Positions 1 through 13,200 of a stretch of 64,000 nt of DNA are shown piece by piece. Numbering within the stretch: position 1 is the first letter of the stretch; the number at the start of each line of letters is the position of its first letter. Under the pieces are notes generated by a model. The model was given only the letters and a program-made list of their open reading frames with translations, did no database searches and was not told where the DNA came from. The position numbers were made by a program, and so were the translations under genes. This DNA comes from Tomocerus qinae (lineage: Eukaryota > Arthropoda > Collembola > Entomobryomorpha > Tomoceridae): the NCBI GenBank assembly GCA_020055645.1, contig CM034548.1:40292296-40356295 (forward strand), read 5' to 3'.

Positions 1-19
1 GATGATTCTAATAGTATTT

Positions 20-40
20 GTAGTAGTAGTAGTACTAGTA
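20..40. repeat. (AGT)n microsatellite
   Basis: Short imperfect TAG/AGT trinucleotide run at the left edge, followed by related GTAGTACTACT sequence to about position 51. It is a simple-sequence tract with no coding sense. Confidence 0.8.
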
Positions 41-51
41 GGTAGTACTAC

Positions 52-978
52 TGGGAAAGGATGAGACTCGAGTGTAGCACAGAATAATTGAGGAGGTGCA
101 GGCAGAACAAGATGAATGTCGTAGGTACGCAGACACAGAGAGCCCTATAAAGTCTCGGATCCAAAGTTAAAACTGCCATTGCTACTTAACTTAGTTCAAG
201 TTTCCTAACTTGCCGTATTTTACGACGGGCTTGTCTCCTTCCATCCACTCTCCCATTCTAATCTTCAACTTCTTTTCCTAGTATTTTAGTATTTCTGATC
301 TGATGTGCAAGTTGAAGATGAACTGCCCTGTTTCCAACCAACTAAAGGTGTTCCCTCAAACCAATTTTTGCCTTTCTTGCTGTATTTGCATGTGGATACA
401 TCGTTTTTATTCCATTATTCTATTCAACTCGCATGCCAAACGAGTGCGAAGTGACTCCGACGTCGACTCTAAGCCGATTTCCAAGTTTCTTTTATCCTCT
501 TCTTAAATATCTTACAGTCTACCAGCCACTTACACATTAGTATTATAATCTAGTACCTACCACTAGCAGACGCCAAAGAGGAGTTAATATATTAATACTC
601 CTCGACTACTTTCCCTCCTACTATAAGTAACAAGCTTCACTGACTCAGTGCAATAATGTTTACGCTATATAAGTATTTAGCACTCTATGCATTGTAGCTA
701 AATTGAAACTGACTAAATTGACAATGAAACTGTGTACTCTTACTACACGACTCTGTACACTGTAATACATACTGGCAGGTTATATTTTTGTTTTCCTTCC
801 AACTTTTCTGTCACTAATAGTTTTTTCGTCCAACTTGACTCCAACCCTTAAAACAGTCTACTACAATATGCACATTTTCTTTACTACAGAAACAGTAACT
901 TTTTACACAACTTGTCTACAATTTATGTATCATGACCAACATATTTACATGTAACATCTCAAGCAGTATCTGCAAAGT
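52..978. other. Non-coding, nothing recognised
   Basis: AT-rich sequence with stops in all frames. The one short open frame (303-506) has no recognisable motif and ordinary base composition. Confidence 0.6.
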
Positions 979-1114
979 ATTCCTTCGTGTAGGTTAAAAT
1001 TTTTGAGAATCGACTCTAATCATTGTTAGGTAAGACTTTGCAGACTATGAGTATGAGTCAGCGACTTTATTATGTTATATAATAATAATTGGCGAAAAAT
1101 GTGATCTTTGGTTT
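979..1114. repeat. Tandem duplication, copy 1
   Basis: Starts ATTCCTTCGTGTAGG and ends GATCTTTGGTTT. It is repeated immediately downstream at 1117-1249. It differs by a few substitutions and by an extra six bases near 1048, where GAGTAT is partly doubled (actatgagtatgagtc against gctatgagtc in copy 2). No coding potential is visible. Confidence 0.9.
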
Positions 1115-1116
1115 CA

Positions 1117-1249
1117 ATTCCTTCGTGTGGGTTAAAATTTTTGAGAATCGACTCTAATCATTGTTAGGTAAGACTTTGTAGGCTATGAGTCAGCGACTTT
1201 ATTATGTTGTATAACAATCATAATTGGCGAAAAATGTGATCTTTGGTTT
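1117..1249. repeat. Tandem duplication, copy 2
   Basis: Second copy of the unit beginning at 979, offset by 138 bases. It is nearly identical by eye, with only scattered substitutions, so the duplication is young relative to the surrounding non-coding DNA. The two copies are separated by two bases. Confidence 0.9.
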
Positions 1250-4200
1250 AAAGTTGCAAATTGCGTTACACAACATTGGAAACATTATAAATATTGACGT
1301 CATTCAGTAGTCACATTTTGTGTCGTGGAAAATGTCTAAAGGGTCGTGTTACAATTATTTCCCGACGTCATTCGTAGGATTATCGGATATATTATGTATT
1401 ACTTGAATAATGATGTCCTAGTTATTGCAGTGAGTGGGATAACAAGTATCATTATATAATGATTATATATACATATATGTCTGACCTGCAATTTAGGATG
1501 AATAGATTAATAGAGTTTGCATGGGGATAGACAGTTATGATTATAGATGGTAGATGCATGCATGTATGTACTTAGTTTCCTTTATTTAGGTAGTTCATTT
1601 GCACTTTATTTACGACATAGCACAGTTTAGTAGAGTTCAGTCATCAAAGGCGAACCCCATTTCGTAATTATACATAACTATGGGAAGAAAGCGGGAGGAG
1701 AGAGAGAATAATACGCTTCATTTGAGCTCAGCTTGTCAGTTTTGTTTGTGGTGTGAAATTAAAGGAACTCGGTTTATTTGTTAAACAATGATCTCCACCA
1801 AATTCTATGTATTATTATGTGATGCAATGTAGATAGGTATATGTATGTTGTGCAGATAAACGAACCGACACGAAGTATAAATTACTAAACATGGCAAAAC
1901 GGGCTGACAGGAAGCTCATCTATAGCCACTGACTATTATATAACTATATTGTTACACTTAAAGACTGCTGTGACTTAACTATATACTTATATAGACCACA
2001 GTACAAGGGCAGTTCAAGTCGTAGTCAATTTTCTTGTATGTACCACAATGACAAACCAACTTGGCATTATAGTCATCAGTCTGCCTGTTAAGCTTTATGC
2101 GATGCGTACGCGTAGTTCGTGGCTTTTTTGGACTCATTTCTTACACCTCTCTCTACTTACACATTTTCGCATACTTGTGCATTTTTGTCCTATTGTACAG
2201 CTATGTATATTTTGGTATAGGTTAGTTGACTAGAGTAGGAAAACGTGGAATTGACATGACGTGTGTAGAGCGTGGCTTCGGTGATCGACTTCGGTTCACT
2301 ACTCTCCTCTCCGTGCTCGTCGCTCTGACTTGCAGCTTCCCAGCCCATGACACTTGTGTCTTCTCTATTTCATATTTTTATGGACTTTTCCTTGTCAAGA
2401 CCTCTCTAGCTCCATTCCTTGTTCGTTTTACATCGAAAATACTAAAAATGACAAATTAAATGTACCTAAGTATTTAATTTAGGATGAATAAATGTTGTAA
2501 TAGGGATAGATCGTCTAAGTTATGCAACTACTCAGGAAGCAATGACTAGATAGCCTTTGGCAGTAAATGCACTTTATTTTTCCATGTTTAGCAAATGGCT
2601 ACATTTACAAGAGCAATTAATTAGCTACGCTAGTATAAAAATAGCGTGTTGTTCAAAGATTAAAGGCAACATCCTAAAGATTTTCGTATTTTTGCTCAAA
2701 ATCAATTTACTTAAAAGATTGGCGTAATTTTTTACGTTGTAGACAGCTTTCCTGCACTAGAGTGAATCTGTCTACACTTGTTACGTTTATTTTTTACCTA
2801 TTAAGGCATATTATATAAAGATAATTTGAGTAATTTGATGGATAGTATATTTAGATTGCAATTTCATCCAAAATTGGATTAAAGGCAAAACTTTGTGGAC
2901 GCGTTGATGATTTCTGGTTAAGAACTGGGAATAGCTTTTAAATTAAAAAACTAAATTGCTACAGAAGTAGAGAAAGGAAATTGTTCTGGAATTGGCTGAC
3001 AGACCACAAGTGATTGAAATGTGTGTATGTGTGTAATCTTTAGTTATTGGACGCCATTAAAGACGAACGAACGTACGTTGCCCGCATATTTGCCTGGGAC
3101 ATACTAAGAATGAGGGCAAGTGAGCAGTAGTGCGAGGGAATCTTAATCTAATCACAGCGGTCCGTAAGTGTTTCAACAATCCAGCCAGGTAGATGCAACA
3201 GCAGATGAGAATATTATATCCGTTTAGGATCAAGGTGGACGTAGTATAACATAAGTGCTGGTGGGTGGGATATAATTTGGCTGAAATAGTGCAGAGCGAG
3301 GTAGATTTAGAGAGAGAGACACAGAGACTGAGAATTGTGGCTGTACTAGTGACTTTTGTGACATCAGCTCAAATCCCAATAATCACACTTTCATCTGACC
3401 TATATATACGCGTGTAATATAAAATGTAATGACTCGTAGCCAAATGTCAATGAAGGGAACGTAGGAAAGTAATTCCGAGTGGTTTCGTTTCACTGCCGAC
3501 ATAAAATCTCTTTCAATCTGATCGTCAAACATGGAATACCTAGCAATGCATGTTAGTATAATGTAATGAAGAAGGAATAGTTCTGCGAATGTGCTCTTCT
3601 TTCTGTTACACTGCGATATGATGGCTTTTTTGGCTTGACGGAATGATTTGAATCGGCACATTATTTGTTTTACGATCCTTCGCCTTTCAATGCATTCATG
3701 TCTTCATTTCTCGTCTTTTCTGGATTGTCAGTTTATGATATTATTATTATTTTGGTGACATTGTTCAGGACATGGACACGTAAACGGTACTAACACATTC
3801 TAAGTATACACATACTGAGCACATAATCAATGCTAGTCTATATGATTGTCTTCGGACAACGTTATTCGGATATAAAATATGGCTGTTGAAGTAGGTTTAC
3901 ATTTACAGTTACTATGTAGGGCTATGTAATAAATAAATTCATCTGTAGAGGCTACCTAAATATATACTACTATGAGTCATTATGTGTGATGTGAACTTGT
4001 TTCGTGTTTAATTTCATCTCGTAAAGTAAAGTAGTACATCGTCTGCGTGCCAATTCATTGTAGTAGATACATTACAGTACACACCAATGCAATTCCATGC
4101 TTTAAGTAGGACACAAGAGAATCATTCTACCAATGTACGTAATCGAGAAATCAACACCGTCGATAGCCGATATCATCTCTCTCGTAATATACGAGCTATA

Positions 4201-7200
4201 TATTATATTTATCTTTCTAGGAAGATCATATTATGTACTTACTTAGTTGTATCTGTAACTGTAGTTCATTTACTTATATATCTATTGATGTGCTCCTAAT
4301 TTTCTACCATTTCTATCACGTGTGTATTAAAGTGAATGCCACTCCAACATGTACTCCATTTATAGTTTCTCATTTATCCAGCTCTGTTCTGCTTAAATGG
4401 TCCAGAAACACTACACGGAAATGACAATGTGTGAGTAGACACATAATATTATTATGGATCGTGTAAGCAATAAATTATTTGCTCTACTTACTTATCTTTT
4501 CGCATTGCAAACCCATATACTAGAACAAATGATTGTTAAGGGATGAGCAAAGTGAGACACATTTTCTAGTGGGGCAATTTTGCGGTTTTAGAAGAGAGAA
4601 CTCATTTAACGTTATAACATTTATTGAATGAACATATAATGTGTATAAAATTAATTCCACATGAGTAGGTTTAAGTACAGACTGCATTTTATATAGCTAA
4701 AATTGCAATTATTGATGCATTTCATTTATCTGTGCAATCAATAGACATTTCTTTACAAGATGTGTGCCTTTTTACTGATCCAAAAAATAAAAAGAATTTT
4801 TAAAAGTCAATAGACATTTGGTATAGGATTTTTGATGGGATTGACTGGAGGGAATGGCTAGGTAGTATAAGTTAGTTTTTAAAGTTGTGGAGTAATCCTT
4901 GCAGTTTTAGACGTGTAAGTGTAGTTTGTGAATAGTTGACTGTAGTAGACAAAGGTAAATAGGGAGAGAGAAGTTTTGTGCGAAAGACTTGACTGATATT
5001 AATCTTGAGAGAGTGAGTTGAGCTGAAGTCTATTTTATAAGAAGTAACGATAAGTAGAAGAGTAAAAGAATGGAGGGAACAGATGCAGACGGAGGTTTGG
5101 GCAGAGGAGGAGAAAGCTGGAGAAAGTGCAGGGGAGAAAGACGCACAGCGTTCATCAACATTTAACTCGGTCTTCTTAACTCTGCCTCCTTGTAACGTAA
5201 TATAAAGAAGAAAAGAGCCACTCAGTCAAGATAAGTTAGCTGCATGGCTTGACTGAGTTTGGCTTGGCCCACTAATGCCAAGGAACGGGAAGAACGTCAA
5301 GTGCTTCTTCTCCAGTCCTGGAACAGCTTGAATATTATCCTATTGCCTTACTATTTCCTTGTGGTGGTTCGAGGCTCCAGAAAAGTGTGCGGACTCACTC
5401 TGTCTGAATCTGGACTCACTCAATCCGATGCTCTCGCTCTGGTTTTCCACTACACCAACTTTATAACTTACAGTCAGAGGATATTTACGTTGACGCTATT
5501 AGCTCAGAATGAATGCAGGGCACAGCCAATGCATTAGGCCAACCAAATGTTCCTACTCTTCTTTTATTGTATCATCTAAAAATGCGTCTCTCTCTCCCCA
5601 TACACGCTGTACTACTCTATAAAATAAAAGTTTAGAAATACAAAACTCAATTCTCTAACTAATGCCATCAAAAATGTGCATTTTATTATTTCACACCCCA
5701 TGCAGAGTGCAAAAGTCTACAGTCCAATAGTAATGGAATATCTTTATGTCCTTTTTTAGTATATTGGATCCCTGGTCACATGAATAGCAGATTGAAAATT
5801 ATGATAATGTCGTCTCCTATAAAACTTTAAATGAACACCTTAGTTTTGTAACTTTAAACATCATATATTATGACTATAAAACACTCAACATTTATTGAAT
5901 AGTACTCTCAATATATTATAGTCATCCTGATCGATGAACTTGTTCGATCATTTTCTCGGAGAGATAACTGTAAAGAAAGGAAGACAGATAACCCTACTAG
6001 GAGGTCTATTGTTCCTATTCATTTAGTTAGATACCTCATTATAGACATTTTTCTGAGTTTGTGCATTAACAGTGCATTAAAGAAATTATTATATTTTGGA
6101 GACAAAAACTTATCTTATTCCGAAATAGTTGTCCTTGTCCAAAAGTCCACATGTGGCATGCACAATTCGGGGTGGTACAATAAATAAACAAGATAGCCAG
6201 AAATTTTTTTGTATGCAGGACGTGGTGTGTGGATTGTGGGATATATTAGAAAACTAAAAGGGTATGACTACATGACGTGGTGTTTGCTATAGTTGTACAC
6301 AGAGCTATTATAGGTATACTGAATGAAATGATTTGAGTATTGAAGTGCATAAAATAGAAAGCCTGTGCGTGGTCACGCCATGCCAAAAGGCTATCGCAGA
6401 GCAGTCTAGCAAACCTACTGTTGCTTTCCATCACTTTTTCCATTTCTTGTTCGCTTTTTGTAGCACACATTCTGATTGTGAACGGAGGGAAGTCAACTTT
6501 TAGGTATACACATTATAGTCATGGATTTGGAAGGCCAACAACATTTCGATTTCAAACCCGGAGAAAGAGAAGTGACAAGCAGGTCGCTCTGACAGATTTC
6601 CTGTTCGTGCTCTCCAGCTCTTTTGTCAAGGGTAGGTACTACTAGGCAGTGCTACATTCAGTTCAGTCTGAAGAACATTCGTCCGATTTTACAAGTGAGT
6701 TTTTTGTAGGCAGGTAGTTATCGGAAATTGACTGCGAGGACAGCTTTGCATCCAGAATAATGGAACACCTATCTAATAATGCCAGGGACCTATATGCAGT
6801 AGTACTAAGAAGAATATAGACTCTCTCTATAGGTGGTGACAGTATTATTTATTTGGTTAAAGATTAAAGAGAGAAAACGCCGCATGTTGTCATGTAGAAA
6901 AATCAAGACCTTGCATTTGTCTGAACCTTTTCTCCGAATTTTACTTCGGAGTGTTATGCAATCTCACACTTACAGTTTAATGAACCTACATATTATGATG
7001 TCATACACAGTCGTACCTCTACATACATACTGACGATATTATCTAATGATTTTCAATTAAGAATTTCTGTGTACATTTTAAAATACCTTTTCATCACATC
7101 GTAATTCAACTTAAAGTGGAAAACCTGGTTGCCTTTTTTGTGTGAAATCAGAGGATGTAGATAGAAATAGAAATTAAGCGTCTACAGATTAATAGATAAG

Positions 7201-10200
7201 TACGTATAGTTCTTTGCAAGAAGCTGCTAGGTGAAGCATAGAGAACTTTCCTTGAAGTAGTGTAAGGGAATTTATTAGTGCTTTGTTCATATTAACGACA
7301 TAAATAAGAAGTTGCGTGCATCATGATATTTATATAAATTGTAAACGTATAGCTATTATTTCAAACGGGACATTTAGCCTATAGTGATGACCAGTAGCAT
7401 TATTTGGCATTAGTAGATATATAAAGTGTAGTAGTAAATATTTATGTGCAGGAGCAAAGAAGACATAAATGTTGATATAAGGGTGGAGACAGAAATATAA
7501 ACTATTAGGTTGGGTTTTCTTTGAAAGCTTAGTATAAATGTTATTATAAGAGAGATAAAGTCTTTCTTTGAGTCAGATCAGATCGGAGTCTTGTTGGCTT
7601 TGATTGGAACAAAAGAGTAAAAGTTACTTTCTTCCTTCCCACAGTAAAAACATAACATACACATGTGATGTTAGAAAGTGCCGTTTTCTCTGCGACACAG
7701 TAAAAGAGTACATACGGATGGAACAACAACAGAGATGATATTTGTAGAAGTATTTTGATAGTATAGTTGTTGTACCTGGAGAAAGTTCTTAGGAGCAGTA
7801 CAACAATACATAACAAAAAGTAGACAGAGAAATAGAGGTTTCCCAATTGCTAGAGTTTGTCTGGAGGCAATGGACGTATAAAGCAAGTTGTACAATTGAG
7901 TCGAGTAATGTTCTCAATCTTAGATAATGTGCAGTAGTGTAAGTTGTGTGCGTATGGATACAAATTGAACGGAAGAAAGCTCTCTGCTAGTTGGTAGACA
8001 GTCTAATGCATAATATTATATCTGTAAACAGTTATTGTTATATATCCAGAAGAGGAGGTATGATAATAATAATATGATGGCCTAGAGCTAACTACCTTGA
8101 TATTACTCGGGTGGAAATGGACAGAACTCCGTACTTGAGACTCTATTTCCAAGGAATTGTAACATCATAAAGCTAAGCTGAGCTGTTGTTAGCACTTGTG
8201 TTTTTATTGTGCCCATGATACAAGTTACACTTATTATGGATGTTGTACATTCCAGTTCTCTTGTCATAGCCAGAGGGAGATACACACACCGAGTTTTCTC
8301 CAAAAATCTGAAATAAATTCTCTCGTTTCTCGTATACTTATTGCTTCCCAGCACCGCTTTTCACTCTGTGGATAAATTATTAGCAGTTAACCACCTGGCC
8401 ACCTCTGAGATCATCCTTATAGTCGAAGACACGTCTTATGCATGAGATTTTAAAGGGCAGTGGCCTATCTACTCCTGTTTTAAATAGTACACTCACCAGA
8501 CTTTCTCCGACTTTCTTTCTAACTAAGTTCGTTCACTTCAGTATAATTTGTTGTAGCCTATTGCAGTTATTCACTCACGCTCTCTCACAACGGCGAGTCA
8601 CTCCTACCAACAATAACCACACTACAGAAAGCACTACTTACTTACTACTGGAGCACAAGTTTATTTGAACACACTCTATACCATACTCTTGCAGAACGAA
8701 TGCTACCAATACCAAGTGTGTCTATTATTGCATTTTACTGAATTCAATTCAACTCAATGACATGGCTGCACTACTCACTTGCTTTATTTTATCACAATGC
8801 TATACTCTTATTGCTACAAAAGAATCTTTAAAGATGAACCTTTCCTTACTACAAGTAAGAACATAATTTACTACTACTCTATACTATCTATACAACTCAG
8901 CCATGCATTGGGAAAGTTAAAGAAGAAAGAGATTTCATTTCAATTCCAGTTCAACTTGGTTTCTATTTACTTTTAGACAACGATTATTCCTCGACTTAAT
9001 TAAACACACATTTTTACCCTCATTTCTAATTGAACTGTAAGACGAGGAGGTTATTTTCGTATCGTAGTACAGAAGATGGATCAATGTCGGGAGAAAGAAT
9101 CCAGCCAACCCCAACTGATCTACATAACTTAACTCATCCTTGAAGATATAAGGTATCCTGTTTTGTTTGGTAGTGAAAGCTGAGATGGGATCTCACGTAG
9201 GTGCCTGCCTAGTTACAATTTGGGTATAGTAGTGGGATGGAAGGAACAAGTTTGTATAATGGATGCGTATTGCTTTCCGTTTTGCGTGCGGAAATCAATG
9301 GGGAAGGTGGGACGACAGGATAACATTGCAATGGACTGACTTGACTTCCCTCTCCTATTCCATCGCATGCCATGGATCGCTTTGTAGCTAACAATAACTA
9401 TCCTCTCCTCTGCTCTAGTTTCTCTCCACAAAAGGTGCTCCACTTTTATAAGAAAACTCTCATGGCGGAATTTTACAACCTCCTCATCTACCTATACTCT
9501 ATTAAATTAAGCATTCCATCATTTGCAAAAATTATCACAAGCTTTGATTTGTTTGAGAATCTTTTGTTTCCCAAACAAAACCAGAACTACAGTAGTGTAC
9601 AAATAGCAAGACGAGACGTTTTTGCAAGTAATCGAAAATTACCGACTCAAAGGAAATTGAGTCACGACTGACGTCAAATCTTCTTCTTAGTCTATCTATA
9701 GTAAATACTTAGTCTCGCCGTAGATGTTAATTAAATATAGTTTACCAATATTTCAGAAATTTCATTAGGGGAAATAGGGGAAATCATATTTTCACCATGA
9801 ATGTAAGGGCGTGGGTGCGGCTGCTTCTTTCTACAAAGTGTGACTTCCCTTCGTCACTCACTACCTACTATATATAAACTGTGTGCTGTATCTAAATATG
9901 TGTAGCACGCTAGTGAAACGATAGCAAAGGGAATTTAGAAAAGAGGAAATGAATTTTCGTCGCTTCTTGTCATTTCACATCGCACTGCAATTTGTTTGAC
10001 GTGCGGCTAAAGGCTAAACAGTTCGTTCTGTTAGATCCGAAAGTCTAAAGAACTTAGGAAATTAAATACTTTTGCTGACGCTTTGGAACTATACCTTGTT
10101 ATTTCATTATTTGGTAGAATATAATTTGGATTTTATTGTAATGGTGTAGTTATTCACTCAGGTAGATAAGAGATTACTCTCTACAAATTCATTTGTACTT

Positions 10201-13200
10201 TGGGAATTAAGTATGTGGAATCATATGAGGGATTCAGGATGAGATATCATTTATCGAGAGAGAACTCAATACGTCTGACTACCATACCCGTTTTAGTGTC
10301 TAATCTATTTAGCTGCAATGTGTGTGTCAGGTACAGAGTATCTATTCTATCACAGTATTGGTAGGAAGGATATTTTGTTTGCACACCCACTCGAGCCGTT
10401 TGTTGTGTTGGTTCGTGTCAAGTTTGTTCGTTCTGTGAGTTTATTTTAGATGTGATGCGAGATGCGATGTGCTGCTTCTTGTTAGTTAGTTTATCTCACA
10501 TATATATTATCGTAAAATAGGATGGATGGATGGATAAAGGTGGAGTAATTGCTTTCCTCACCGCTTCGTCCGATCCTTCCTTCCCAACTCTGCCGTAGAC
10601 TCCCTTTCATGTAAATTCTAATTCTCAGATTCTGCTCCCTTATTTTATAGTTCCTGTTCACTCCTCACTCACTGCATTATTGCCATTGCAATCTTTATTC
10701 CTAATAATAATGTTAGTTTCTCTCAGCTTCTACTCCCAGCCCAGCATGGGATTTATACCAAGTTTTTTTAAATGATAGAATCTACACACCGGAGAAATCC
10801 GCTCAGCCCCCGAATAAGCACAACTGGACTGAGTTCCATTTTCCTTTCTACCCCAACAACTTCTTTCACTCTGATCTATATTGCATAACATTTCCTCTCT
10901 CTTGTGCAAATTTCCCAAATGCAATTTCATCTTTACAAACGCTGTTTGTGACGCTTTGTTTACCAATCAACTTTTACCACTCCTTTTCTATTTCCCCGAG
11001 GCAATTGTTATTTAACCTCCTCTAGAATTCCTGTTGTCAATACGCTATGCAATCCATCACATGAATTTAATATACGTTTATTGACATAGATTGATTATAT
11101 TCATACTTCACATAGTTACTAAGGTCACAGTTTATTGACGTTATACAATTTTGCAAAAAATATTTGCAAACGATAGCAAATTTATAATAATTAAACACTA
11201 AATACGAGAAAAGTGGGTTTGTGGATTCAGCTAAATAGCTGAATAGATTCTATGTAGGATATTCCATGCACGAATCTATTAGTGAAGATAGTTGCAAATG
11301 TATTCAACTGCACGGTCGATTTTACCTCGCCATACAATACTGTGCATGTAAACAGAATTGGAAAGAAAGTTTTAACAGAGCTCTGAGAACTCCAAGTGAA
11401 AGTAAGTCGAAAGAAAGTTATTTCTATAGTCAAGTGTTGTTATATAATAGATCTCAAAATATTTCCACTTGATTCTTATTTGTATATCAAATAAGTTTGC
11501 ACAGCTCAAATGCCTAATTTCATTGCTCCATGGTTCAGTGAGAGATCAACACTTTTACTACTATTACACTCAGTCGTATTGGACTACTATTTATCACAAT
11601 CCATTTCAAACTACACTTGTAAATTGTTCTACGCCGAATCAAGTAATGTACAAACAGTACTATCAAGTCTTGTTGTAGTAATATGTACGGAGTAAGGAAT
11701 ACTGGTTTTGGCTTGATACACGAATAAATTCCACAATGGGGGACCAAATGGCAAACTATTTAACATCGCTAAATAATTATGCGTACAAGTTTTAGTGTGC
11801 AATTACAAATTTTGAATTACCAAAGGTAGAACTAATTATTTTTTAAAGAACAAAAGATTATTCTAAAATTAAAACAAATGAAATGAAATATTTAGTTTTT
11901 GTTGTATAAAGATTTTTCCCCGAATCGAAATTAAAAACCTTGGAACAATTTGGTTTTATTCAAATTCGAATCAATTCACCCTCACTATATACAACTATTG
12001 ATGTAGTATTCTTGTAGTCTAATAGAAATATTGTGAGAATATTTTTTATTCCGCCCCTATTGTTGTCATTGGTAGGTTAAAACTTTTCTGCATTAATTGA
12101 AGGTGTCGTAATACGATTCAATCCTGGGTAGTGTTGCATGAAATTATCAGGAATGGAAGGTAAAATGGATATGTCGGAGAGTGAGTTTGAAGAAACGACA
12201 TTGTCATTGATTTGACTAGGTTTATAAACTTCTGTTCCCTAGAATTGAAGCCCAGGGAGGATTTTAGTTCTTTTCTCTTTCAACTTTCTTTGTCAGGGCA
12301 GGAGAAGAGAAAAATTTCCGTTGTTCGTGTACCAGATATTGCCATCTTCCCAATCTAAGTAACTCGTGTACAAGATATAAAAAGCTATATAGACTCCACT
12401 GCAGATTAGTGCCTAGCTTTGCAGCATTTCTACCGTTAAAAGTGTAGTGGGCGCGTAAAAGGCATATAAGTACCTTACCAATAAATATACAAGTTTCCTA
12501 AAAGCGGGGTTTCCATTAAAAACAAGAAAAGTCAACGATCAAGCTAAGCTAACAAATATTTTCTTTTTCTTTAGTCTTTCGTAGTCTTGGAGTTTTAATA
12601 GGAGTCTGACTGAGATATATTGTCTCTTGGCGACGGAATTCTCAAAACCCATTTCACAACACTATGACTTAAATCCTACATTATTAGCAAAATGGAGAGA
12701 TTAGTATTTTAAGATATACTTACTTTGTCCATGGTCTCTATAATCAAAATGGCTAACACGTTTAGAGAACTCTTACAGAAGTACTTTTAGGTTTTTTAGA
12801 CTTTTATCAATAATTGCGTATTGTCAAAGAGCTTATCCTAAAAGCACGCATTGTACAGCTCTCTCTACTACATTACTGTAGGTACTACAATGTGCACGGA
12901 GTAGATTTACCAGAGCTGAAAGTGCAATCATGCTTCTTTCTACATGCTGAGTGAATAGAAAATATTTTTCTGCATTTATCTATTGAAATGTCTTTTGAGT
13001 ATGTGAGTTGATGTGGATATTGAGTTTCAACGCAGATTCAAATTATGTACAAAAAATAGACAGAGGCTTGATATCTACATCATTAAAAGTATCTCCATTT
13101 TGTTGTATTTTATGATTGAAAGAAGCCTTTTATTTTCATTGGCCCAGGTTGACTTGGAATGTAATGTATATCCAATCTCAGTTTTGTAATTTGTTTACAA

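Noticed and set aside
5366-5378. GGTTCGAGGCTCC, similar to a tRNA B box
   Set aside because: It has an extra base relative to the B-box consensus, and no A box or acceptor stem could be formed around it.
13155-13168. TTGGAATGTAATG, sharing the miR-1 seed
   Set aside because: Similarity stops after the seed and no hairpin partner is present.
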